NCBI GenBank assembly: GCA_963930645.1
Contig: CAWVNO010001140.1
Coordinates: 124,001 to 188,000, forward strand
DNA: 64,000 nt
Direction of reading: 5' to 3'
Source of the DNA: Salticus scenicus
Lineage: Eukaryota; Arthropoda; Arachnida; Araneae; Salticidae
In this document: positions 1-9,085 of the stretch, piece after piece
Position numbering within the stretch: the stretch's first letter is position 1
How the letters are laid out: each line of letters starts with the position of its first letter
Program-made: the position numbers and the translations under genes
Notes under the pieces: generated by a model
The model's database searches: none
What the model saw: only the letters and a program-made list of their open reading frames with translations
What the model was told of the DNA's origin: nothing

Positions 1-3000
1 GTAGTCTTTGTTTACATTCACGTCTTCGTTTACATATGGGGTCAGTTTACATTTAGGTCTTTGTTTACATTTAGGCATTTTTAAATTTTAGGATCATTGT
101 TTATTTTCAGATCTTTGTTTAAATTTATAATCTTTTTCATTAAATTCTATGTTTAATTATGTTCTTTGTTTACATTTATAGCCTTTGTTTACATTTATGT
201 CATTGTTTACATTCACGACTTTGTTTACATTTAAGTTCTTTGTTTACATTTATAGCCTTTGTTTACAATTAGGTCTTTGTTTACATTCACGACTTTGTTT
301 ACATTCACGTCTTTTTTTCCTTATGGGGTCTGTTTACATTTAAAGCTTCTTTTTATTTCAGGTCTTTCTTTTCTTATAGATCTCTGTTTATTATTGTAGT
401 CTTTGTTTCCATTTAGGTTCTTTGTTTCCATTTATAGTCTTTGTTTACATTTAGATCTTTGTTCACATTCACGTCTTTGTTTACATTTAGGGTCTTTGTT
501 TACATATGGGGTCTGTTTACATTTAGGTTTTTGTTTACATTTATTCATTTTTTATATTTAGGGTTATTGTTTAATTTTTATTATGTTCTATGATTACATT
601 TATATCCTTTGTTTACATTTATGTCATTGTTTACATACACGTCTTTGTTTATATTTAGGTTGTTTCCATTCACGCCTTTGTTTACATGTGTGATCTGTTT
701 ACATTTAGGTTTTGTTTACATTTAGTGATTTTTTTGCCTTTGTTTACATTTGGGTCTTCGATACATTCCGCCTTTGTTTACATTTAGAGTCTTTTTTTAC
801 ATTAACGTCTTCGTTTACATATGGGGTCAGTTTACATTTAAAATATGCTTTTATTTAAGGTCTTTCTTTTCTTATAGATTTGTTGTACATTTGTTTACAT
901 TTAAGTTCTTTGTTTACATTTATATCCTTTGTTTACATTTAGGGTTTTTGCTTAAATATGGGTTATTATACACTTGTTTAAATTTCGGTCTTTGTTTACA
1001 TAGGGAGTATTTTACATTTAGGTCTTTGTTTACATTTAGAGTTTCTGTTTACATTTCATGCTTGTGTTACAGATTTAGGGATTTTTTATATTTAGTTTAT
1101 TGTTAACTTTTAGATGTTTGTTTATATTGGTAGTCTTTGTTTACATTCACGTCTTTGTTTACATTTAGGTACTTTTTTTACATTCATGTTTACATTTAGT
1201 GATTTTTGTTTACATTTAGTGATTTTTTATATTTAGGGTGATTGTTTACATTTAAGTCATTGTTTACATTCACGTCTTTGTTTACATTTGGGCATTTTTA
1301 AATTTAGTTTCATTGTTTACTTTTAGATCTTTGTTTACATTTATAATCTTTTTCATTAGGTTCTATGTTTATTTCTGTTCTTTGTTTACATTATATATTT
1401 ATATCCTTTGTTAACATTTATGTCATTCTTTACATTCATGTCTTTGTTTATATTAAGGGTCTTTGTTTACATTCACGTCTTTGTTTATATATGGTGTCTG
1501 TTTACATTTAAAGTATGTTTTTATAAAAGGTGTTTGTTTTCTTTTGATCTCTCTTTAATTGTAATCTTTGTTTACATTTATAGCCTTTGTTTACATTTAG
1601 GTGTTTGTTTACATTCACGTCTTTGTTTAAATTTAGGGTTTTTGCTTACATAAGTGGTATTTTACATTTCGGTCTTTGTTTACAAATGGGATATCTTACA
1701 TTTAGGTAATTGTTTACATTTAGACCTGTTGTTTACATTTAGAGTCTCTGTTTACATTTAATGCCTGTGTTTATATTTAGGGATTTTTTATATTTAGGGT
1801 CATTGTTAACGTTTAGATCTTTGTTTATATTTGTTGTCTTTGCTTATATTTATAGCCTTTGTTTACATTTAGCTCTTCGATATATTCACATATTTGTTTA
1901 CATTTAGATTCTTTGTTTTCTTTCACGTCTTTGTTTACATATGGGGTCTGTTTACATTTAGATGTTTATTTATATTTAGATATTTTTTATATTTAGGGTC
2001 ATTTTTTACTTTTAGATTTTGTTTATATTTGTAGTCTTTGTTTCCATTTATAATCTTTTTTCATTATGTTCTATGTTTACATTTATAGCATTTGTTTACA
2101 TTTAGGGCTTTGATACATTCACGTCTTTGTTTACATTTAGGGTCTTTTTTTACATTCACGTCTTTGTATACATATGGGGTCTGTTTACATTTAGGTTTTT
2201 GTTTACATTTAGTGATTTTTTATATTTAGGGTGACTGTTTAATTTTAGATCTCTGTTTATATTTGTAGTCTTTGTTTACAATTATAATCTTTTTTTCATT
2301 ATGTTCTTTGTTTTATTAGGTTATTTGTTTACATTTATAGCCTTTGTTTACAATTAGGTCTTTGTTTATATTCACGCCTTTGTTTACATTCACGTCTTTT
2401 TTTACATATGGGATCTGTTTACATTTAAAAATTTCTTTTATTTCAGGTCTTTCTTTTCTTTTAGATCTCTGTTTATTATTGTAGTCTTTGTTTCCATTTA
2501 TAGCCTTTCTTTACATTTAGATCTTTGTTTACATTCACGTCTTTGTTTCAATTTAGGTTCTTTGTTTCCATTTATAGCCTTTGTTTACATTTACGTCTTT
2601 GTTTACATTTAGGGTCTTTGTTTACATATGGGGTATTTTACATTTAGGTCTTTGTTTACATTTAGAGTCAGTTTACATTTCATGCCTGTGTCTATATTTA
2701 GGGATTTTTTATATTTAGGGCCATTGTTAACTTTTAGATTATTGTTTATATTTGTAGTTTTTGTTTACAGTTATTGCCTTTCTTTACATTTAGGTCTTCG
2801 ATGCATACACGTCTCTGTTTATATTTAGAGTCTTTGTTTACCATCATGGCTTTGTTTACATTTAGATTATTGTTTACATTCACGTCTTTGTTTACATTTA
2901 GGGTGTTTGTTTACATATGGAGTATTTTCCATTTAGGTCTTTGTTTACATATGGAGTATTTTCCATTTAGGTCTTTGTTTACATTTAGAGTATGTTTACA

Positions 3001-3872
3001 TTTCATGCCTGTGTATATATTTAGGGATTTTTTATATTTAGGGTCATTGTTAGCTTTTAGATCATTGTTTATATTTATAGTCTTTCTTTACATTTATAGC
3101 ATTTGTTTACATTTAGGTCTTCGATTTGAGTTTTTGTTTACATTCACGTCTTTATTAACATTTAGGATCTTTTTTTACGTTCATATCTTTGTTTACAAAT
3201 GGCGTCTGTTTACATTTAGGTTTTTGTTTACATTTATTGATTTTTTATATTTAGGGTGATTGTTTAATTTTCATTATGTTCTATGTTTACATTTATAGCC
3301 TTTGTTTACATTTATGTCATTGTTTACATTCACGCCTTTGTTTACAATTAGGTTGTTTACACTCACGTCTTTGTTTCCATATGTGATTTTTTACATTTAA
3401 AGTCTTTTTTTATTTAAGGTGTTTCTTTTTTTTTCATCTGTGTTTATTATTGTAGTCTTTGTTTACATTTAAGTTCGTTGTTTACATTTATAGATTTTGT
3501 TTACATGTAGAGTCTTTGTTTACATTTAGTCTCTGTTTACAATTCATGCCTGTGTATACATTCAGGGATCTTTTATATTTAGGCTCATTGTTAACTTTTA
3601 TATCTTTGTTTATATTTGTAGTCTTTGTTTACATTCACGTCTACGTTTACATATGGTGTCAGTTTACATTTAGGTCTTTGTTTACATTTAGGCATTTTTT
3701 TAATTTAGGGTCATTGTTTACTTTTACATCTTTGTTTACATTTATAATCTTTTTCATTAAATTCTATGTTTAATTATGTTCTTTGTTTACATTTATAGCC
3801 TTTTTTTACATTTATGTCATTGTTTACATTTAGGGTCTTTGTTTACATTCACGACTTTGTTTACATTCACGT
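1..3872 (+). repeat. 18-bp satellite array, left block
   Basis: Tandem, head-to-tail variants of TCTTTGTTTACATTTAGG fill the block without a break. Common variants end in TTCACG, TATGGGG or TTTATAG, or replace the core with TTTCCATTTA. Parts of the block have close copies elsewhere: about 361-1250 matches about 10847-11740 (offset 10,486), and 2628-3259 matches 41950-42581 and 53528-54159 (offsets 39,322 and 50,900). A 34-bp local duplication around TTACATATGG (2911 and 2945) is shared with the copies at 42233 and 53811, but is absent from the related copies near 18233, 31825, 46860 and 58438. I see no gene, RNA gene or promoter here. The array runs off the left edge of the window. Confidence 0.97.
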
Positions 3873-3990
3873 CCCAGACAGCACACCGCTTCCCCAGGAT
3901 ATCTTCAAGATGTCTTCTGGATGAAAAGACATCCCAGAAACGTCCTTAAGATGTACTGTGGATAAGTTAAGCCTAACTGTGCTGTTAGGG
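3873..3990. mobile_element. 118-bp MITE-like insertion with short inverted ends
   Basis: This non-satellite sequence interrupts the array. Its left end reads CCCAGACAGCAC; its right end, reverse-complemented, reads CCCTAACAGCAC, a match at 10 of 12 positions. The flanks are GT at 3871-3872 and GT at 3991-3992. Equivalent array segments without the insertion read CACGTCTTTT near 301-315 and 49670-49685, so the insertion appears to have duplicated GT (or GTC, if one C is shared). The interior carries short repeated and inverted pieces of the GATGTC/GACATC type. There is no coding capacity. The superfamily is not identified; it looks like a non-autonomous, cut-and-paste type DNA element. I see it only once in the window. 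Confidence 0.75.
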
Positions 3991-5640
3991 GTCTTTTTTT
4001 CCTTATGGGGACTGTTTACATTTAAAGCTTCTTTTTATTTCAGGTCTTTCTTTTCTTATAGATCTCTGTTTATTATTGTAGTCTTTGTTTCCATTTAGGT
4101 TCTTTGTTTAAATTTATAGTCTTTGTTTACATTTAGATCTTTGTTCACATTCACGTCTTTGTTTACATTTAGGGTCTTTGTTTACATATGGGGTCTGTTT
4201 ACATTTGGGTTTTTGTTTACATTTATTGATTTTTTATATTTAGGGTTATTGTTTAATTTTTATTATGTTCTATGTTTACATTTATATCCTTTGTTTACAT
4301 TTATGTCATTGTTTACATACACGTCTTTGTTTATATTTAGGTTGTTTACATTCACGCCTTTGTTTACATGTGTGATCTGTTTACATTTAGGTTTTTGTTT
4401 ACATTTAGTGATTTTTTTGCCTTTGTTTACATTTGGGTCTTCGATACATTCACGCCTTTGTTTACATTTAGAGTCTTTGTTTACATTAACGTCTTCGTTT
4501 ACATATGGGGTCAATTTACATTTAAAATATGCTTTTATTTAAGGTCTTTCTTTTCTTATAGATTTGTTGTACATTTGTTTACATTTAAGTTCTTTGTTTA
4601 CATTTATATCCTTTGTTTACATTCATGTCTTTGTTTACATTTAGGGTTTTTGCTTAAATATGGGTTATTATACACTTGTTTAAATTTCGGTCTTTGTTTA
4701 CATAGGGAGTGTTTTACATTTAGGTCTTTCTTTACATTTAGGCATTTTTTTAATTTAGGGTCATTGTTTACTTTTACATCTTTGTTTACATTTATAATCT
4801 TTTTCATTAAATTCTATGTTTAATTATGTTCTTTGTTTACATTTATAGCCTTTTTTTACATTTATGTCATTGTTTACATTTAGGGTCTTTGTTTACATAT
4901 GGGGTATTTTCCATTTAGGTCTTTGTTTACATTTAGAGTCTGTTTACATTTCATGCCTGTGTATATGTTTAGGGATTTTTTATATTTAGGTTCATTGTTA
5001 TCTTTTAGATCATTGTTTATATTTATAGCCTTTGTTTTTATTTAGGTCTTCGATACGAGTCTTTGTTTACATTCACGTCTTTGTTTACATTTAGGGTCTT
5101 TATTTACATTCATGTCTTTGTTTACATATGGGGTCTGTTTACATTTAGGTTTTTGTTTACATGTATTGATTTTTTATATTTAGGGTGATTGTTTAATTTT
5201 CATTATGTTCTATGTTTACATTTATAGCATTTGTTTACATTTATATCATTGTTTACATTCACGTCTTTGTTTACATTTAGGTTGTTTACATTCACGTCTT
5301 TGTTTCCATATGTGATCTTTTTACATTTAAAGTCTGTTTTTATTTAAGGTGTTTCTTTTTTTTATCTCTGTTTATTATTGTAGTTTTTGTTTACATTTAA
5401 GTTCGTTGTTTACATTTATAGACTTTGTTTCATTTAAGTCTTTGTTTACATTTAGTCTCTGTTTACATTTCATGCCTGTGTAAACATTCAGGGACCTTTT
5501 ATATTTAGGCTCATTGTTAACTTTTATATCTTTGTTTATATTTGTAGTCTTTGTTTACATTCACGTCTTCGTTTACATATGGGGTCAGTTTACATTTAGG
5601 ACTTTGTTTACATTTTTGGCTTTTTTAAATTTAGGGTAAT
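3991..5640 (+). repeat. 18-bp satellite array between two insertions
   Basis: This block has the same unit and orientation as the block to its left. The segment from about 5165 to 5640 aligns with about 11881-12356 at a constant offset of 6,716, which makes 12301-12360 the unoccupied counterpart of the insertion that follows. A segment at about 4735-4900 resembles 3690-3850, so a repeat of about 1 kb is visible inside the block. Open frames on both strands here (for example 4123-4542 on + and 4263-4514 on -) are by-products of the 18-bp period. No gene is seen. Confidence 0.96.
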
Positions 5641-5822
5641 GGGGAAATTGCACATTTTTCATTTTGACTTGTAAATGATAGAGCATGAAAATACAAACAT
5701 TTTGATACCATTTTTATGCATATTTGAAAACCGGATGCTCTAATAAATTAACTTTAAAAGACGTAGTTCTCATGTTGGCGGGAAAACGCTGCGTCACATG
5801 ATAAAACCTATCGTGACGTCAC
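5641..5822 (+). repeat. Left terminal inverted repeat of the 3.4-kb element
   Basis: Reading inward there are four landmarks: GGGGAAATTGCACA at the tip, then AATTAACTTTAAAA near 5747-5760, then GAAAACGCTGCGT at 5782-5794, then the palindrome GTGACGTCAC at 5813-5822. The same four blocks recur in the same order, inverted, at the right end. Between the blocks the two ends are poorly conserved, so this is a degenerate TIR rather than a recent perfect one. GTGACGTCAC contains a core identical to a cyclic-AMP response element (TGACGTCA). It could be a transposase-binding or transcriptional site, but nothing in the window tests this. Confidence 0.75.
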
Positions 5823-6836
5823 TATCCATGAAATGAACTGCCGGCTGAATTTCTCCCTCTTGTATTGTAAAGAAAAATCGTGCATTCAGCGAAATTTTGT
5901 ATTCTTTCTTTAAAAAAAAATATTAAAACTATTTGAACTCATTAAACATCACTTCATTCTATAAATAACACCAAGTTTCAATGATATTTTTTTGTACTCG
6001 CCTGCTGTTATTAATCCAAATTAAACTATAATCGAAATAATAGTTGATCAATAGAATTTTCTTAAAGAATGTTTTTAATATGCTATGCCAAAGATCTATC
6101 TTTTAAATACTTGTTTTGTTTCATCTTATTATGTTTTATAGATTTATTATTATTTTTTTATTATTATAGACTGAGTACAGAAATAAAATATTGGGATTGA
6201 GTAATAATATTTAACCGAATAATATGCATATTTTCATTGCTTAAATAATCTAGGATAGTTTATGCTAAATTAACCTAAATTAGATTACTTTTATAATTAT
6301 GAGATGCCAGTATATCTGTATATATATATATATATATATATAACTTTTTTAATACATTTCAATATTATAACTTAACAATATTTCTATTAAAATAGCAGCT
6401 GAAGATTGTGAATAATTAAAAACATTATAGTGATGCAGTTTTAGAAATTGAAAAGTATTTAAGGAAAATTACATGCGCTTATCATTCTAAATAAATAAAT
6501 AAAATTAAAAGAAGGTCTTCGTACAAAAATATTAATATTATTTATAATTGTATATATATATAGAAACGCGTTTAGTTATTTTTATAATGTAATTACTTTT
6601 TTATTTGGAAAAATTTAAAAATAGAAAGAAAAGATTAATAGAAATAGAAAGTAATAATAATAACAACATTTAGCAATAGGAAAGATATAAAGTACTTTAA
6701 AATAAAATAAACACATGAAATATATGTTAAATGTAATAATACCTTATAAGTTATACATGATCTAGTTATAAATATGAATGGTATTAAATAATTAATTAAA
6801 AATTTGCAGTAAATTTCAGCAATCAAACGCAATATA
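5823..6836. other. AT-rich interior of the element, no gene seen
   Basis: This is highly AT-rich sequence with stops in every frame. It contains a TA microsatellite at 6319-6342, a shorter one near 6549-6562, and AAAT-type tetranucleotide runs near 6490-6503. A minus-strand open frame at 6635-6871 begins inside the neighbouring palindrome, is dominated by Ile/Leu/Tyr/Phe as expected from AT-rich DNA, and is not supported as a gene. I see no RNA gene or transposase motif. Confidence 0.7.
6319..6342. repeat. TA dinucleotide microsatellite
   Basis: An uninterrupted TA run of about 12 repeats inside the 3.4-kb element. Nothing else is attached to it. Confidence 0.95.
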
Positions 6837-6838
6837 TA

Positions 6839-6912
6839 CACTGGTGGACAATTGCTAAGGACGGATGACAATAACTAAGCTATTGTCATCCGTCCTTAGC
6901 AATTGTCCACCA

Positions 6913-6915
<3 letters not shown>
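6839..6915. mobile_element. 77-bp perfect-arm palindrome, probable miniature foldback element
   Basis: Two 35-bp arms, beginning CACTGGTGG and ending CCACCAGTG, are exact reverse complements separated by a 7-nt spacer (ACTAAGC, 6874-6880). The flanks are TA on both sides (6837-6838 and 6916-6917), and the surrounding TA repeats extend the pairing to 42 bp per arm. A CACTG-type end with TA flanks fits a Tc1/mariner-type miniature element, because that superfamily duplicates TA, but TA duplication cannot be distinguished from insertion into an existing TA microsatellite. As RNA or single-stranded DNA it would fold into a very stable hairpin. Perfect arms in an otherwise decayed region suggest that it is recent or has been maintained by conversion. 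Confidence 0.7.

Positions 6916-6944
<29 letters not shown>
6916..6944. repeat. TA dinucleotide microsatellite
   Basis: A TA run of about 14-15 repeats adjoins the right arm of the palindrome; a shorter one (6832-6838) adjoins the left arm. The palindrome probably landed in, or seeded, this microsatellite. Confidence 0.93.
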
Positions 6945-6948
<4 letters not shown>

Positions 6949-7042
6949 TTCATTTATCAATGAAGCCTTAATGTAAAATCCAAATATGTTTAGAATATAT
7001 CAGGGGTCGATCCAGGTAAAAACTGGGACCCATTTGCTTCCC

Positions 7043-7138
7043 CTTCACAAAATCCAAATATCTAAAATGGGCCCCTTTAGAAAATACAAATCCATAAAAT
7101 GGAACTCTTCACAAAATTCAGATTCATAACAACAGGCC
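7043..7138. repeat. Three degenerate 32-bp tandem repeats
   Basis: Units at 7043-7074, 7075-7106 and 7107-7138 share the pattern CTTCACAAAATNCAAAT followed by an ATAAAATGG-like block. The third unit is the most diverged. They lie just inside the left end of the putative hAT element. Internal tandem repeats of this sort are common in non-autonomous hAT elements. Confidence 0.65.
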
Positions 7139-7360
7139 TTTCTCAAGATTTATTTTTAAAAAGATGATGATTTTGTAAAAGTTTTCCACGTTAACAATAT
7201 TATTTTTAATGAGTGTGTATACTTGGCTCAGTAATATGCTGTTAACTTGATAATGAACATTAGATAGAGTAACTTCTTAAGTGAAAGATTTCGTGTGATA
7301 ATTCTTTTTATCACAAAAAGAAATAAATTTTCACAAAATTATTTTGTTTTTCACAAAAAA

Positions 7361-7382
7361 GAAAAAAAAAAAAAAAAAAAAA
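7361..7382. repeat. Poly-A tract
   Basis: A run of about 20 A residues inside the putative hAT element. A second A run lies at about 7484-7500. They could be ordinary A-rich microsatellite or, less likely, traces of a retrotransposed fragment. Confidence 0.9.
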
Positions 7383-7551
7383 TGTTTTTTACAAAAATGT
7401 GCCCCAAAAGTAAACCTGGAACAACCCTTGCATATACTATAACTGACGGTCTTCGCCTGCTTCGCTGGTCGCTAAATTTAATTAAAAAAAAAAAAAAAAA
7501 CTTTTATTTCTTTTATATCATTCTATAAACAAAAAATAAATAAATAGATAA

Positions 7552-7734
7552 TTAAAAAATAAATTCATTGAAATCGCTCTTAACATCGTTTTGGTTATTC
7601 GCAGCCTGCGGCAACTTCTTTCCCTCCAGTATACCCTGCTTTTTTGGATCTGGGTTCTTATTGCCCGCAGCAATGTCTTTCGTGGGCACTTCAATTTGTG
7701 TATATATCAGGAGGCGAAAGCTGCTATTATTCAA
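7552..7734 (-). other. GC-richer patch with a 60-codon open frame, possible captured exon fragment
   Basis: Between about 7560 and 7735 the base composition rises well above the AT-rich surroundings, and a single minus-strand frame stays open for 60 codons. The predicted peptide is polar and lysine/asparagine-rich, with IEVPTKDIAAGNKNPDPKK near its middle. It does not look like the low-complexity translations of the satellite. I do not recognise a family. There is an AG just upstream (minus strand ...ATCTTAG) but no strong polypyrimidine tract, no obvious donor site and no neighbouring exon. It may be a fragment of a host gene or of a transposon carried into the element. A working gene is not supported. 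Confidence 0.2.
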
Positions 7735-7735
7735 A

Positions 7736-8890
7736 AACTAAGATTTTAAGGATAGCTGTATCTCAGCATCTATTAAATATACTTTAATTTTGGCACCATG
7801 TACTTTATTGCAATCACTTTTTCTGCTATATTAAAATTTCATTTCGATTAGTACAATAAATAAATAAATAACAAAAGATTTTCCTTTCAAAGGCATTAAA
7901 TAAATAATAAATAAGTTTTTATTAAATTTAAATTTTAATACGACTAATCCTTTATGCGATATTAACATTTTCCCGATAAAAACATTTAATTATATTTTCC
8001 TTTTGAAATGAATTAATTAAATAAATAAATAGTTGTGTAACAGCCGTTGCTAATGTAAACAACGTAGAACAATATAATTCAAATAAATTTAAGAAAATTA
8101 AATGAAAAAATAAATGGATAAAATTGAAATATATATATATATAAATTACTTAAAAAATTATAAAAAGTAATTTTTTTAAAATAAAATAAAATAAAAATAA
8201 TAAATAAATAATGCAATTTGAAAATAACATTTTTTTTTCGTTGCAAAAACATGAAGTAAATATTAAATACATAATTAATGACTGCTCTATAAAATAATCA
8301 TATATAATTTATAAAATAACATAATTAAAAAATTCTGGTTAAAAAAGAAATAATAATAAAATAAATAATCAGTAAAATATATTTTTATGTACTATGAAAT
8401 TTTAATGAATATTTTAATTATAATTAAATATTTAAGCATACATTATGAAAAAAGAAATATTCTCACATACAAGCATCTAAAACATTAGAGAAATGTAAAA
8501 AAATACTACTAATATATTAAAGCAATGCTAAAACTCTATTATGAAGACGTTTATAATTTTCAAAATATGAATACAGAACAAATCTAGATCGTTTAGCTTT
8601 AGCTACTCTTATATTTATGCGCTAATAAAATCGAGGTTTCTTCTCAAAAATGAAAATATGGAAAGAGCATCTATTTTCGGAACATTATCCGATTGCTCTT
8701 TTACAAATCCAAAATCGACATTATACAAATAAAAATATATATATATAAGATATAGTATAGTTATGGAAGGTTTAATTTATTACTTACAAAAGGTAAAAAT
8801 TTTAAGAATAAACTATAAAATACAGATTAGAATAGAGCGAACAAAAAGAAAAGCAAGCGGTAAAAGAGTGTAAACATTCACACTTCGTGT
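7736..8890. other. AT-rich interior of the element, no gene seen
   Basis: This stretch is AT-rich with many AAAT/TAAA tetranucleotide runs (for example near 7855-7872, 8015-8030 and 8195-8215) and short TA runs near 8130-8144 and 8735-8748. No open frame, tRNA-like or transposase-like feature is visible. It precedes the right terminal inverted repeat. Confidence 0.7.
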
Positions 8891-9085
8891 ACTGTGACGT
8901 CAATCCCCTCACGGAGCGTTTTCGGATCACGTGGTTTTGTTTTGGTTTTTAGCGATTTTAAAACGTTAATTAAATGTTATTTTGAAATAATTTTACGATT
9001 TTAATTGGATTTTTCGGATTCCCAAGATTGATTTTATCGATTACAATTAAAAGAAATTGTTTTTCCTTCCGTGTGCAACTTCCCC
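8891..9085 (-). repeat. Right terminal inverted repeat of the 3.4-kb element
   Basis: On the minus strand, from the tip inward: GGGGAAGTTGCACA, then AATTAACGTTTTAAAA (around 8950-8970), then CGAAAACGCTCCGT (8911-8924), then TTGACGTCACAGT (8891-8903). These mirror the left end in order, with spacing shifted by about 10-20 bp. The tip CCCC ends at 9085 and the satellite restarts immediately after it. Confidence 0.75.

Larger units (their letters stand above)
7001..7430. mobile_element. Probable nested hAT-type non-autonomous element
   Basis: The left end reads CAGGGGTCGATCCAGGT (7001-7017). The right end, ACCTGGAACAACCCTTG (7414-7430), is its imperfect reverse complement, matching at 14 of 17 positions. 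Further inward, GTAAAAACTGGGACCCATTTG on the left resembles the reverse complement of the stretch around 7387-7413. CAGGGGTC-type ends are typical of animal hAT elements. No convincing 8-bp target duplication is seen (GAATATAT on the left against CATATACT on the right), so either the boundaries or the flanks have decayed. No transposase frame is present. The interior holds the 32-bp repeats listed next, repeated TTCACAAAA words (about 7310-7360) and a long poly-A run. Confidence 0.55.
5641..9085. mobile_element. 3,445-bp non-autonomous DNA element with degenerate long TIRs
   Basis: The array is cut at GGTAAT (5635-5640) and resumes with ATTGTTTAC at 9086. The unoccupied copy at 12351-12360 reads GGTAATTGTT, so the insert is exactly defined. 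It is flanked either by a 2-bp AT duplication or, if the ends are read as TGGGG...CCCCA, by no duplication. The left end is GGGGAAATTGCACA; the right end, reverse-complemented, is GGGGAAGTTGCACA. Deeper matching blocks (see the two terminal entries) show that the inverted repeats extend about 180-195 bp. No transposase-like frame is present: the interior is AT-rich with stops in all frames, so the element is non-autonomous or a decayed remnant. The superfamily is uncertain. Absence of duplication between A and T would recall Spy-type elements; a 2-bp AT duplication would be unusual. It occurs once in the window and was not amplified with the array. Confidence 0.88.

Noticed and set aside
2774..3259. 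Long + strand open frames (60-161 codons) throughout the array, with FTFRSL-like repeated residues
   Set aside because: An 18-bp period keeps one frame and most units lack stops, so open frames are expected. The frame shifts wherever 16- or 19-bp units occur, starts are arbitrary, and the translations follow DNA homogenisation rather than protein conservation.
4263..4514. Minus-strand open frames rich in Asn, Lys and Val (also 4604-4807)
   Set aside because: They are the antisense reading of the same 18-bp unit, with no signal of coding selection.
6635..6871. 78-codon minus-strand frame in the 3.4-kb element
   Set aside because: It starts inside the 77-bp palindrome and its composition is what AT-rich non-coding DNA gives.
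7295..7528. 77-codon + strand frame in the 3.4-kb element
   Set aside because: It runs through two poly-A tracts encoding lysine runs and crosses the end of the putative hAT element.
8052..8062. AATGTAAACAA inside the 3.4-kb element, identical to part of the satellite unit on the minus strand, as a possible seed of the array
   Set aside because: Only one 11-bp match, in AT-rich DNA. The empty site also shows that the array existed before this insertion.
5641..9085. tRNA, rRNA or SINE promoter within the insertion
   Set aside because: No convincing A-box/B-box pair or cloverleaf was seen. The poly-A tracts alone are not evidence of a SINE.
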